Assembly (NCBI RefSeq): GCF_002163625.1 | Contig: NZ_CP020892.1 | Location: 4,092,001-4,156,000, forward strand | Length of the DNA: 64,000 nucleotides | Direction: 5' to 3' | DNA from: Pseudomonas sp. M30-35 | GTDB taxonomy: Bacteria > Pseudomonadota > Gammaproteobacteria > Pseudomonadales > Pseudomonadaceae | Shown here: positions 45,642 through 54,584 of the stretch, piece after piece | How positions within the stretch are numbered: position 1 is the stretch's first letter | How the letters are laid out: each line of letters starts with the position of its first letter | Translations under genes and position numbers: made by a program | Notes under the pieces: model-generated | What the model was told of the DNA's origin: nothing | The model's database searches: none | Seen by the model: the letters and a program-made list of their open reading frames with translations, nothing else

Positions 45642-46037
45642 ATGAGCATAAAACGTTACGGAATAGGCGACAGCACAGGCACCGGCGGACAAAAACTGCC
45701 CTTCGCCAAAGCGGTAGAAGCGGGCGGCTGGCTGTATGTCTCCGGACAAACGCCGATGAAAGATGGTGAAGTTGTGGAAGGCGGCATTATCGAGCAGTCC
45801 CGCCTGGCGATTCAGAACTGCGTGGACATCATGGAAAGCACGGGTTACACCCTGGCTGACGTAGTGCATGTCAAAGTTTTCCTGACCGACGCTCGCTACT
45901 TCCAATCGTTTAACAAAGTATTCCGCGAGTTCTTTGCAGACCATCCACCTGCCCGCGTGTGCTGCGTGTCCGACTTGGTGGTTGACTGCAAAGTGGAAGT
46001 AGATTTGACCTGTTATAACGATAATCGGGCGAAGTAA
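45642..46037 (+). CDS. RidA-family enamine/imine deaminase
   Basis: The 131-residue protein has the Rid fold (GGWLYVSGQTPMKDGEVVEGG) and keeps the catalytic arginine in PPARVCCV. It would speed release of ammonia from enamine or imine intermediates made by the PLP enzyme encoded upstream. AAGGAG precedes the ATG. It lies between the D-aminoacylase and symporter genes in one plus-strand unit. Confidence 0.9.
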   Translation: MSIKRYGIGDSTGTGGQKLPFAKAVEAGGWLYVSGQTPMKDGEVVEGGIIEQSRLAIQNCVDIMESTGYTLADVVHVKVFLTDARYFQSFNKVFREFFADHPPARVCCVSDLVVDCKVEVDLTCYNDNRAK

Positions 46038-46229
46038 GCCTTGCATAGGGTGGAGGAGTGCAAACGTAATCCCCCCCTATTATCGCGGCGGCAGACACTG
46101 ACACTCCCCCGCCCCGTACATAACAAAACAAATAAATAAGGCACGTCTTTTTAGATCATGCTAACGGGTTTTCTGTATGTTTTTTTCAGACGGCTAATTT
46201 CACATTAATTATTAATCTGGAAGCCAGAT

Positions 46230-47720
46230 ATGAATAGCCATGTGTTTTTAATCGGATTCATTATTTACGCTCTCGCCATGATTTGGATTGGCTGGTTTGT
46301 TTCGCGCAATCAAAAAAACAGTGAGGATTTTCTTCTCGGCGGTCGATCCCTGCCTATGTTTTTAACGCTGGGCTCTACAGTCGCGACCATGGTAGGTACT
46401 GGCTCCAGCATGGGAGCAGTCGGTTTTGGTTACAGTAATGGCTGGGCTGGAATGCTATATGGCCTGGGAGGCGCAGTCGGAATATTACTGACCGCCTGGT
46501 GGTTTGCTCCAATCAGAAAGCTGCGCTTTATGACCATGAGTGAGGAGCTTTCTTATTATACGGGCGCTAGCCATATCATAAAAAACGTTGTTGGCATGCT
46601 GATTTTTATTGCCTCTATTGGCTGGCTTGGGGCTCATATTCTTGGCGGTGGTTTATATTTATCCTGGGCAACGGGTATTGATTTAACCATAGCGAAAATC
46701 ATTATTGCGTTAGCCTTCGCTATTTATGTTGTCATTGGTGGTTATTCTGCCGTGGTCTGGACGGATACTATTCAGGCGCTTATTTTATTCTTCGGTTTCA
46801 TCCTGATGGCTATCCTGGCGGTCGTACATGCTGGAGGCTGGGAAGCTATCCAACAGGCCATGGACCCAAAGGCATTGAGCTTCCTCGCGGTCGATAAACT
46901 GGGGGTCATTCCCGCCCTGTCTCTGGCGACGGTTATCGGTGTTGGCGTAATGGCAACACCGTCATACCGCCAGCGAATCTACTCCGGTAAAGATGTTTCA
47001 TCGGTCCGCCGCTCGTTTGCCTATACCGGTATCTTGTACCTATTCTTCTCTATCCTGCCTGCGATTATCGGCATGGCGGCTTACACCATGAACCCCTCGC
47101 TTGAAAACACCAATTACGCGTTTCTGTTTGCAACGAGCTTCCTGCCGAGCGTGCTGGGGATGGTTGTTTTGATTGCAGGCCTTTCGGCGACCATGTCTTC
47201 AGCCAGCTCGGATGCAATTGCCGCTGTGGCTATCATGATGCGCGACCTGTACACGATGATTACCGGCCATATGCCTGCGGAAAACAAGGCCATCGCGCTT
47301 TCCCGCTGGATGCTTGTATTTGTGATTGGTCTGGCACTGATCTTCGCCCTGACGTCAAATGACATCATTAGCTATATCACCAAAATGATCTCGACCCTGA
47401 TGTCGGGTCTGTTTGTGTGCTCAATCCTTGGGCGTTTCTGGACTCGTTTTAACTGGCAGGGAGCATTAACAGCTCTGATCGCTGGCGCGGTGGTATCCAT
47501 TGCTATGTTGATTAATGAGAGCTGGCTGACATTCTGGGGCAACTCTTGCATTCCTTCCGTCCTGGCAAGCTTGTTTAGTGCAATATTGGTGACAGTCATC
47601 ACCCCGGCCAGCAAAGTTAGCCGTGAAGAAGCGCTGGAGATCATTTCCCGCGAACGTGAAAACCAGCCGGAGCCAGTTGCTATGCCGTTGGATAAAAGCG
47701 CGACAGGGAACGCTCGATGA
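46230..47720 (+). CDS. Sodium:solute symporter (SSS family)
   Basis: The 496-residue inner-membrane protein has about 13 helices with family landmarks: FFLLGGRSLPMFL near 35, GTGSSMGAVGFGY near 55, and the GLSATMSSASSDAIAA segment near 320. It probably imports the amino sugar acid or N-acyl amino acid used by this cluster. A 192-bp gap before it (46038-46229) is AT-rich near the start codon and may hold a promoter. The stop overlaps the kinase start (ATGA). Confidence 0.9.
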   Translation: MNSHVFLIGFIIYALAMIWIGWFVSRNQKNSEDFLLGGRSLPMFLTLGSTVATMVGTGSSMGAVGFGYSNGWAGMLYGLGGAVGILLTAWWFAPIRKLRFMTMSEELSYYTGASHIIKNVVGMLIFIASIGWLGAHILGGGLYLSWATGIDLTIAKIIIALAFAIYVVIGGYSAVVWTDTIQALILFFGFILMAILAVVHAGGWEAIQQAMDPKALSFLAVDKLGVIPALSLATVIGVGVMATPSYRQRIYSGKDVSSVRRSFAYTGILYLFFSILPAIIGMAAYTMNPSLENTNYAFLFATSFLPSVLGMVVLIAGLSATMSSASSDAIAAVAIMMRDLYTMITGHMPAENKAIALSRWMLVFVIGLALIFALTSNDIISYITKMISTLMSGLFVCSILGRFWTRFNWQGALTALIAGAVVSIAMLINESWLTFWGNSCIPSVLASLFSAILVTVITPASKVSREEALEIISRERENQPEPVAMPLDKSATGNAR

Positions 47721-48574
47721 GCGAAAGCTATATTGCAATCGACTGGGGTTCAACACATCTGCGCGCCTGGCTGTACCGTAACGGCCAGTGTGTGGACAAC
47801 CTGCAATTGCCTTATGGCGTAAGCCGTCTGGCTGAACAAACCGCCCGTGAAGTGTTCGATAAATACATTGCACCGTGGCGTAAGCAAGAAGCGATTCCGG
47901 TGGTCATGGCCGGGATGATTGGCAGCGACGCGGGATGGCAACCCGTGCCGTATCTGGCCTGCCCAGTCCCACTGGACGAGCTAAGCTCCCGGCTTTTTGA
48001 AGTCGCTGAAAATGTGTGGATTGTGCCGGGGCTGCGAACCGAGCAAGACGTGATGCGCGGTGAAGAGACTCAGTTGCTGGGAGCGATGCAGCTGTCACCA
48101 GCATCCTGTTACGTCATGCCCGGCACGCACAGCAAATGGGTGCAGGTAGCGAACAACGCGGTCAATGATTTTGCTACGGCCATGACCGGCGAGCTGCATC
48201 ACATTCTGATAAACCATTCACTGATTGGCAAAGGGTTACCGGAACAGCGAGACGATAGCGCTGCATTTGCGGCGGGTCTGCAAAGTGGGCTGGAGTCGCC
48301 TGCACTCATTAACAAACTCTTTGCCGCGCGTGCGACCCGGGTGTTGGGCGACCTACAGCCAGAATCCGTCAGCGAATGGTTATCGGGCCTGCTTATTGGG
48401 GCTGAAGTGGCAACGCTACGAGGAGACACCACGCAGGTAACGCTGGTAGGCGGCGAATCGTTGTGCCGTCGTTACCGCCAGGCATTAACCGACGCAGGTA
48501 TTCAGGCCGGTGAAATCGCGGGCGATACTGCATTCCAGCAAGGGATAAGGAGCATTCTTGATGCAAGACACTAA
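47717..48574 (+). CDS. dgoK: 2-dehydro-3-deoxygalactonokinase family kinase (DgoK type)
   Basis: The 285-residue sugar kinase has the ASKHA phosphate loop IDWGSTHLRAWL at its start and VMPGTHSKWVQV near residue 137, both typical of DgoK. It phosphorylates a 2-keto-3-deoxy-aldonate at C6. It is coupled to the symporter (ATGA) and overlaps the aldolase by 14 bp. Whether it prefers the galacto or gluco epimer cannot be seen; a role on 2-keto-3-deoxygluconate is suggested by the PLP enzyme. Confidence 0.9.
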   Translation: MSESYIAIDWGSTHLRAWLYRNGQCVDNLQLPYGVSRLAEQTAREVFDKYIAPWRKQEAIPVVMAGMIGSDAGWQPVPYLACPVPLDELSSRLFEVAENVWIVPGLRTEQDVMRGEETQLLGAMQLSPASCYVMPGTHSKWVQVANNAVNDFATAMTGELHHILINHSLIGKGLPEQRDDSAAFAAGLQSGLESPALINKLFAARATRVLGDLQPESVSEWLSGLLIGAEVATLRGDTTQVTLVGGESLCRRYRQALTDAGIQAGEIAGDTAFQQGIRSILDARH

Positions 48575-49163
48575 AACACTGGTCGCGATTCTGCGCGGCA
48601 TTACTCCCGATGAAGCCAGCGACCACATCGGCGCGCTGATTGAAGAAGGGTTTCGCCATATCGAGATCCCGCTTAACTCGCCGAACTGGCAGAAAAGCAT
48701 TCCGCAGATGGTGACACGCTACGGCGCTAAAGCGCTGATCGGCGCGGGGACCGTATTGAACGTTGAGCAGGTCGATTTTCTGGCGGAGGCCGGGGCAAAA
48801 CTAGTGGTCACACCGAATACCAATCCTGCTGTGATTCGCCGCGCGGTTGATGCGGGGATGCTGGTTTGTGCCGGGTGCGCGACTGCCACTGAAGCATTCA
48901 CCGCACTGGAGGCTGGCGCGCATTGGCTGAAAATCTTCCCTTCTTCGGCTTTTGGCCCGGCGTATATTTCGGCATTGAAAGCCGTATTGCCGCCTGAAAT
49001 ACCGGTGCTGGCAGTGGGAGGCGTAACGCCTGAAAATCTAGGTGAGTATCTGCAAGCAGGCTGCGCCGGAGCAGGGCTTGGTAGCGATTTGTATCGTGCC
49101 GGGCAAAGCGTTGAAGTGACTCGGACGCAGAGTCAAAAATTTATGGCGGCGCTGGTCTTTTAG
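48561..49163 (+). CDS. dgoA: 2-dehydro-3-deoxy-6-phosphogalactonate aldolase family (KDPG/KDPGal aldolase)
   Basis: The 200-residue class I aldolase cleaves KDPGal or KDPG to pyruvate and glyceraldehyde 3-phosphate. Visible motifs: VAILRGITPDEA at the start, GAGTVLNVEQVDFL, and the Schiff-base lysine in LVVTPNT...WLKIFPSSAFGPAY, with GGVTPENL in the phosphate site. The ATG at 48561 has AAGGAG 8 nt upstream, better than the TTG just before it. It overlaps the kinase gene and ends the plus-strand unit. Confidence 0.92.
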   Translation: MQDTKTLVAILRGITPDEASDHIGALIEEGFRHIEIPLNSPNWQKSIPQMVTRYGAKALIGAGTVLNVEQVDFLAEAGAKLVVTPNTNPAVIRRAVDAGMLVCAGCATATEAFTALEAGAHWLKIFPSSAFGPAYISALKAVLPPEIPVLAVGGVTPENLGEYLQAGCAGAGLGSDLYRAGQSVEVTRTQSQKFMAALVF

Positions 49164-49241
49164 GCGTTGGTCGTTTAAAAGCAGAAAATGACGCGGCTCG
49201 CTTCTGCCCTACTGCGCTTCGGCATAATATCGGCGTCGCAA

Positions 49242-50105
49242 TCAGTCCCCCAACGGCTGGCGGTCAACGCCACCCCGGTGGCTGTCGAGCGCCAGCTTAA
49301 TGCGGCGCAATCTGTCTTTTGTCTGGCTCTTGTTGGCCATTGCCAGCTCAGTTGCCAGCACGTCCACCATAGCCAGCATCGCGTAACGCGAGGTACTCGG
49401 CTTAAATATGTAGTCGTTTTCGCGCACGATAAGCGGCAGAACCAGGTCGGCATTGGCGGCAAGCGGTGTCTCTTCCGGGGTGATGGCGATAACCTTCGCA
49501 CCATACTGCCTTGCCATTGCCGCGCTCTCAATGATCTCCGGCGTGTAGCCACCCAGAGATAATGCCAGTACCACATCGTTTGGCGTGACGGCGGAGCACA
49601 TCATGCGCACCAGTAAACCGTCGCTCTGGCTGACCACGGGCAGGCCGAGGCGAAACAAGCGGAACTGCACCTCCTGAGCGCAAATCGTCGAGCCACCGCC
49701 CATCCCGATGGCCAGAATTTGTCTCGCATCACTCAGCCACTCGACGGCTTTCTTAAGTGACAGCGGGTCTAGCGCGTGGCGATTGATGTCCAGCACATTG
49801 ATGATAGTTTCATAAATCCCCTGCACCCCTTCCAGGTCTGGCACATCAAGAATAAAGCGTTGCCCCACGGCCAGCGACTGGGCGAGTTTCACCTTCAACT
49901 CGCGCACGTCTTTGCAACCAATGGCGCGGGCAAAGCGGGTAATGGATGCCTGACTGGTTTCGGTACGGCGCGCCATTTCTGCAATCGGCAACGCTGCAGC
50001 TGATTGCACATCATCAAGAATAAATTGCGCGATACGCTTTTCCGTGGCGGTCAGCTCCACAAACCGGTCGGTGATGCAGGAAATAATGTCGATAGAAAAG
50101 GCCAC
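49242..50105 (-). CDS. MurR/RpiR-family transcriptional regulator (HTH + SIS)
   Basis: The 287-residue protein has an N-terminal HTH_6 domain (ELTATEKRIAQFILDD; RTETSQASITRFARAIG) and a C-terminal SIS sugar-phosphate-binding domain (ILAIGMGGGSTICAQEV, about 130-250). Such regulators sense phosphosugars; here KDPG or KDPGal is a natural candidate. The start is GTG at 50105. It is convergent with dgoA and probably controls the cluster and itself; a TGGTAC-TTT-GTACCA dyad lies about 30 bp upstream. Confidence 0.9.
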   Translation of the reverse strand: MAFSIDIISCITDRFVELTATEKRIAQFILDDVQSAAALPIAEMARRTETSQASITRFARAIGCKDVRELKVKLAQSLAVGQRFILDVPDLEGVQGIYETIINVLDINRHALDPLSLKKAVEWLSDARQILAIGMGGGSTICAQEVQFRLFRLGLPVVSQSDGLLVRMMCSAVTPNDVVLALSLGGYTPEIIESAAMARQYGAKVIAITPEETPLAANADLVLPLIVRENDYIFKPSTSRYAMLAMVDVLATELAMANKSQTKDRLRRIKLALDSHRGGVDRQPLGD

Positions 50106-50135
50106 GGTGCGTCCCGGAAATTGACAAATATCAGG

Positions 50136-50150
50136 TGGTACTTTGTACCA
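50136..50150. promoter_or_regulatory. Perfect dyad upstream of the RpiR-family gene
   Basis: TGGTAC-TTT-GTACCA is a perfect 6-bp inverted repeat 31 bp upstream of the regulator start codon. It may be an autoregulatory operator. I found no equally good copy in the 43943-44142 divergent promoter. The rest of 50106-50463 (358 bp) shows no gene apart from the short remnant described at 50368. Confidence 0.5.
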
Positions 50151-50367
50151 TAAATCACCGCTTAAAGTTGATTCCAGGAAGGCAGAACCAATAGCGCTCC
50201 TGCCTGATACGGAGACTCAACATGTCGTTTAGGCACCGTTCACGGATAAAATCACAGGTGGTTGGGACAACATGAATTGACACAGGACAACATAATTTAA
50301 GCTGCATAAACCACTGTTTTTACTGGGTTTTTATTTAATTCATCCTCGTTTGCCAGGACTATTTGCT

Positions 50368-50450
50368 TCAGGGAAATACAGGCGTAGCCTGAAATCTACT
50401 CCTCGTGTACATGCGGGAGGCATTGGGGCCACCTTGGGCATAGTGGCCAA
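50368..50450 (-). pseudogene. Short remnant resembling the C-terminal part of a Tle1/DUF2235 effector
   Basis: On the minus strand a reading frame ending at the stop 50368-50370 encodes HYAQGGPNASRMYTRSRF. YAQGGPN also occurs near the C-terminus of the adjacent VgrG-effector. The DNA is identical over 23 bp (50422-50444 and 51246-51268). No start or upstream domain remains. This fits a leftover end of a second effector copy downstream of the immunity gene. Confidence 0.5.
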
Positions 50451-50463
50451 TAACAAGGGTTTC

Positions 50464-51096
50464 CTACCAAGAGCCGTAGGGAATGCCGTTTTTCTTGATA
50501 TAAGCTTGGGATTCCGGTTTGAGTTCTGGCCAGGCATACCGGCCCTCAGTCTTCCCTTGAGAAGGGCCACGCTTCTCGATCTCACCGACGAATCGCCCAA
50601 TCTCCTTATAATCGGAACAACCGCCACCCAACCAAACTTTGGCAATACCCCCGGGCGCCATGCCAATGGAGATCTTTTTCATATAATCGGTTTTCCAGCT
50701 TTTGTTATATTTGCAATAACCCCGCTGAGGTATAACCATTTCATCGCGCACCCATTGCGGAATATCAATGCGCACGTTGTAGGTCTGCGGCTCGACCAGC
50801 GACTGCCAGCGCACAAAGATAATCTCCGGCAGATCAACGCCTGGCACCTGTTTCATTTTCCCCCCGCCCATATGCCAGCCAGCTGTCTGGTTGCTGTAGG
50901 AAACGGTGCCTCCATGCACCCGCTCAAAGGCCAGACCGCGTTGGTCCACCACATCGACGCCCTCTACCCAGACCTCCATATAGAGCGGCGCGCTCAGCCC
51001 GACATACCAGTAGTTGTAAGGCAAGTCAGGCTGCCCCTGGCCTGTGGCGCAGCCGGAAAGCATGACCGCGAACACGCAAAGCAGTAGTCGTTTCAT
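50464..51096 (-). CDS. DUF3304-type lipoprotein, probable immunity protein for the Tle1-type effector
   Basis: The 210-residue protein has a lipoprotein signal (LLLCVFAVMLSGC). Its body has the features of DUF3304 proteins (NYWYVGLSAPLYMEVWVEG; GGKMKQVPGVDLPEIIFVRW; GGGCSDYKEIGRF). DUF3304 genes usually follow T6SS VgrG/DUF2235 lipase genes and their products neutralise the lipase in the periplasm. The start overlaps the effector stop as ATGA, which supports a toxin-immunity pair. The specific pairing is inference. Confidence 0.82.
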   Translation of the reverse strand: MKRLLLCVFAVMLSGCATGQGQPDLPYNYWYVGLSAPLYMEVWVEGVDVVDQRGLAFERVHGGTVSYSNQTAGWHMGGGKMKQVPGVDLPEIIFVRWQSLVEPQTYNVRIDIPQWVRDEMVIPQRGYCKYNKSWKTDYMKKISIGMAPGGIAKVWLGGGCSDYKEIGRFVGEIEKRGPSQGKTEGRYAWPELKPESQAYIKKNGIPYGSW

Positions 51097-54000
51097 ACGG
51101 GGTAACCGTCCTGTGGTTTGTTGTTGTAAATCAAACGATGTTTGGGCGCAGGTTTACTGAGCAGCAGCCCCTTGTCAGGTGTCCAGTGGGCGGAAAGATG
51201 AATATAACGGCCATGCAGCAAGCGGTTATCGGCTTGGGTCAGGGGATTGGGGCCACCTTGGGCATAGTCGAGCAGCTTATCAGCGATGCTTTGAAGATCG
51301 GCAGGCAGACTAAAATTTGGTGTCTCAGGAATATTCTCGAAAGGCGCATCATGCTGAACCGCCAGCTCGCGCATAATACGCAGATTGATACGCGCCAGTT
51401 CGCCACGCACGCTGCGCTGGATGCCCAAGGCTACCAAGTAGTATTGCGCTTGGTCGAATCGCTGGTTTTTATCCGGGTGCGGGCGTTGCCAGGCAACTGG
51501 CCGCAGTTGGCCGTCACCAGGCAGGCCGCGCAGCTCAAGGTCAATAGCGGCTTTGTTGACGTCTTGCCAGGCCTGACTCTGCTCCAGCGGCCGGCCGATA
51601 CTGACCCGCGCCTGCCGTGGTTGGGTAAGCAACAGTTTTTCTTGCAGGCTGAGTGGGTAACCGCCGCCAATATCCGAGTGAGCGCCAGGCAGTTCGATTT
51701 CCTGATGTTCGGGCTGCACGCTGTTAAGGGCGAAGTTCCAGCGCTTTTCGTCACGAGCACTGAGTTGCACCACTTTGCGGGCACAACCCGCCGGCAGGTA
51801 CAGGTTAACGCCGGAATTAGCGGCATTGGCCGGGCTCCAGTCGCCACTCAACGGGTCAACGATGGCCGCCACGGTATCGAACAGGCCAATAAAATTAATG
51901 CTGGCATCGGCTGACCAGTCGAATTGAGCCAATATGTTGTGTTGATCCGGTTGAAATATTTCACTCAGTACACCACCGGCAGGTTTGAGCACTTCATTGG
52001 CAAAATGCCGCGCCGCCGCCGCGCCCCGGCTAAAGCCAAAGATATCGAATTCGATACGGCGGATTTTTATATCGGGGTTGGTTTGAATAAAATCTAGTAT
52101 GCGCTCATTGATTGCTGTCGGGCTCTGCTCAACCCGTTGCACTACACCCGTCTCACCCCGGCCGGTGCCCTGGCTGTAAAGGGAGTCCTGTTTGCCGCTG
52201 GTGGTGCCGATGCCTTCGATATAGATTGGCAGATACCCTGTTTCTGCATCAGGCTGTAGAGGATTGGCGGCATTGTCTTTGTATAGCTCAAAGAGCAACG
52301 CGACATTACTGGATGCATTGCCATAGCTGTTATTCGGACTGCTGGCGAACACACCTTGCTCGTTAGGGTCTTCATAACCATAACGGGCGCAGTTGCTGAT
52401 CAAGCTTTGCAATGAGGCTTCGTCGTACTGCTCACGGTCGTTGCGCCGACACTGCTCGGTGACCGCAGAGTTAGCCAGGTTGTTACCGGTGCCATCGAAG
52501 AACACGCCGATGCGCAGGGTGATGCCGACTGGTGTAGGTTCTTCCAGCTCCTCCTCTTCTTCCTCTTCCTCGAGCGGTTGCGGTTGCGGCGTAGCCTCGG
52601 GGGCTTTGAGCAGGCTACCTGCTTTATCCATAGCCGCTGCTAACGGGATCACTGGCAGCAGCGCTGCAATCCCCGAGCCCTTACCCGGAGAGCCGCCGGC
52701 GTTGAAGCGGATCATTGGGCCAACCATGCTGATGCCGCTTGGGTCGAGTTTGATAAAGCTGCCGCCCGCTTGCAGGGTGAGTTCTACGCCGGCTTCGATG
52801 ACCATCTTCTGGCCAGCCTTGAGGTGGATTTCGCGGCCTGCTTTGGTCAGTTGGGCGGTGCCGAGCTGGGTGTGTTGGCTAACGCCGATACTCAGGTGAT
52901 CGTTGGGTTTGACTTCGACTTTGCGCTCGCCGGTAACGCTCACGTGCTCTTCGGCTTTGAACTCACTGAAACTGTTGGCTTCGACAGTGTCGTGGCGCTC
53001 GTTGCCGATGTGAATTTTCTGGTCGCGCTTGATGTTTTCATCGAGGTCGCGCTGGGCGTGGATAAATATTTGTTCCTCGCCCTTTTTGTCTTCAATACGC
53101 AGCTCGTTGTAACCCGCACCGCCCGGTGTGCTGAGGGTTTTAAAGGTGCTGCGGGTTTTGTTCGCAGGCAGGGCATAAGGCACATTGTGTTCTGCGTGGT
53201 ACAGGCAGCCGGTGACCACGGGTTGATCTGGGTCAGCCTCAAGAAAGGTCACCAGCACTTCCATGCCGATGCGGGGGATGGCAATGCCACCGTATAAGTC
53301 GCCAGCCCAGTTTGAGGCGACACGTAGCCAGCAACTGGATTTGTCGTCACCGCTGCCTTCACGGTCCCAGTGGAACTGCACCTTGATGCGGCCGTACTCA
53401 TCGCAGTGAATCTCTTCGCCCGCAGGGCCTGTTACCACGGCGGTTTGGCTGCCGAGAACTTGCGCCTTGGGGTGCGCCAGCGGGGGGCGGAAAGGAATAT
53501 CCCATGGCGTTGCGACAAAGCTATTGCGGTAGCCTTGTTGGAAATCGTCCGCGTCGCCAATGTCATGAGTCATCGACTCTTCGAGCACTTGCGGCTGTTT
53601 GCCTTCATGACGTACCTGATGGATCAGCCACAGATCATTCCACTCGCTGCGCGGATGGTCGGATATCTCTAAAAAGTGACCGCTGATCAAGGCGGGCTGG
53701 TCGCTGCTACCTTCGGCCAGGCGATAGTCACTGCGGTGGCGCTCAACCGCGCGTTGGCTCAGGTGTTTGCCGCGCTCGCGCTCGCTGAAGTGGCCGGGAT
53801 AGCTATAGTCTTCCAGGTCTGGAAGTGCTGTGGCGTCTTCATCCTGTGGCTGTTTGTAGGCAGACTCAAGCAACAGACGCGGTGTTTCAAAGTTGTAGTC
53901 GCGCTGGGTGACGCGGCTACTGCGCGTTTGTTGGCGCATGGCAAAACGGCGGATTGCCGGCTCCTTGGCGACCATGCCGCTGCCGGGTAAATACACCGTG

Positions 54001-54584
54001 GGCCGGCCAAGCTTGGGGAACACGGTTTGGTCATCACCAAACACCAGCAAGTGAGCGTCCGGGCTGTGTTGAAAGTGGTAATGAATACCTTCTTCTTCGC
54101 ACAGGCGCTGAATAAAGTGCAGGTCGGTTTCATCGTACTGCACGCAGTATTCGCGGGGCGGATAAACCGTCGGGCCGAACTGAAATTGATAGCTGTTGCT
54201 GAGAATGCCGTGTTCTTCAAGCACCACACTGATGATTTGGGGCACGCTTAGCGCTTGATAAATACGCTGGTTGGTGCGCAGCGCCAAGTAACTCAGTTGC
54301 GGCACGATACTCAATTGATAACGGGTCAGGCGTTTACCTGACTCACGCTGGGCAAAGCTTTGGATGATGCCGTGAATACCCGCGCCTTGCGGGGTAAAGG
54401 CTAGAAATACGGCCTTGCCGAGTAGGCTTTCAAGGTCGATATCCGGTTGCTCGCTAACCACCTCGATCTGCAAAAGATAGGGCTGACTAATGCTTTCAAC
54501 GCCGGTGAAGTTAAGTACCTGCAAGTCGTGAGGCAGGTCTTTGATGTTCAGGCTGAAATGGGTCTCATTGGCCGGATTGAACAT
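51093..54584 (-). CDS. Evolved VgrG with C-terminal DUF2235 (Tle1-type) phospholipase effector
   Basis: The 1163-residue protein is a type VI secretion spike fused to a lipase. Residues about 1-640 are VgrG (gp27/gp5-like, TGPAGEEIHCDEYGRIKVQFHWD near 390 and the VgrG C-terminal repeats). An E/P-rich linker at about 665-685 includes a run of glutamates. The DUF2235 domain from about 690 shows GVFFDGTGNN, the nucleophile elbow GFSRGAAAARHF, GLFDTVAA and PGAHSDIGGGYP, the Asp/His regions of Tle1. It would damage target phospholipids in the periplasm. AAGGAA precedes the ATG. No T6SS structural genes are in the window, so it is an orphan VgrG island. Confidence 0.93.
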   Translation of the reverse strand: MFNPANETHFSLNIKDLPHDLQVLNFTGVESISQPYLLQIEVVSEQPDIDLESLLGKAVFLAFTPQGAGIHGIIQSFAQRESGKRLTRYQLSIVPQLSYLALRTNQRIYQALSVPQIISVVLEEHGILSNSYQFQFGPTVYPPREYCVQYDETDLHFIQRLCEEEGIHYHFQHSPDAHLLVFGDDQTVFPKLGRPTVYLPGSGMVAKEPAIRRFAMRQQTRSSRVTQRDYNFETPRLLLESAYKQPQDEDATALPDLEDYSYPGHFSERERGKHLSQRAVERHRSDYRLAEGSSDQPALISGHFLEISDHPRSEWNDLWLIHQVRHEGKQPQVLEESMTHDIGDADDFQQGYRNSFVATPWDIPFRPPLAHPKAQVLGSQTAVVTGPAGEEIHCDEYGRIKVQFHWDREGSGDDKSSCWLRVASNWAGDLYGGIAIPRIGMEVLVTFLEADPDQPVVTGCLYHAEHNVPYALPANKTRSTFKTLSTPGGAGYNELRIEDKKGEEQIFIHAQRDLDENIKRDQKIHIGNERHDTVEANSFSEFKAEEHVSVTGERKVEVKPNDHLSIGVSQHTQLGTAQLTKAGREIHLKAGQKMVIEAGVELTLQAGGSFIKLDPSGISMVGPMIRFNAGGSPGKGSGIAALLPVIPLAAAMDKAGSLLKAPEATPQPQPLEEEEEEEELEEPTPVGITLRIGVFFDGTGNNLANSAVTEQCRRNDREQYDEASLQSLISNCARYGYEDPNEQGVFASSPNNSYGNASSNVALLFELYKDNAANPLQPDAETGYLPIYIEGIGTTSGKQDSLYSQGTGRGETGVVQRVEQSPTAINERILDFIQTNPDIKIRRIEFDIFGFSRGAAAARHFANEVLKPAGGVLSEIFQPDQHNILAQFDWSADASINFIGLFDTVAAIVDPLSGDWSPANAANSGVNLYLPAGCARKVVQLSARDEKRWNFALNSVQPEHQEIELPGAHSDIGGGYPLSLQEKLLLTQPRQARVSIGRPLEQSQAWQDVNKAAIDLELRGLPGDGQLRPVAWQRPHPDKNQRFDQAQYYLVALGIQRSVRGELARINLRIMRELAVQHDAPFENIPETPNFSLPADLQSIADKLLDYAQGGPNPLTQADNRLLHGRYIHLSAHWTPDKGLLLSKPAPKHRLIYNNKPQDGYPV

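Noticed and set aside
50350..51087. 245-codon plus-strand frame opposite the DUF3304 gene
   Set aside because: The minus strand has a lipoprotein signal, ATGA coupling and family motifs; the plus frame has none.
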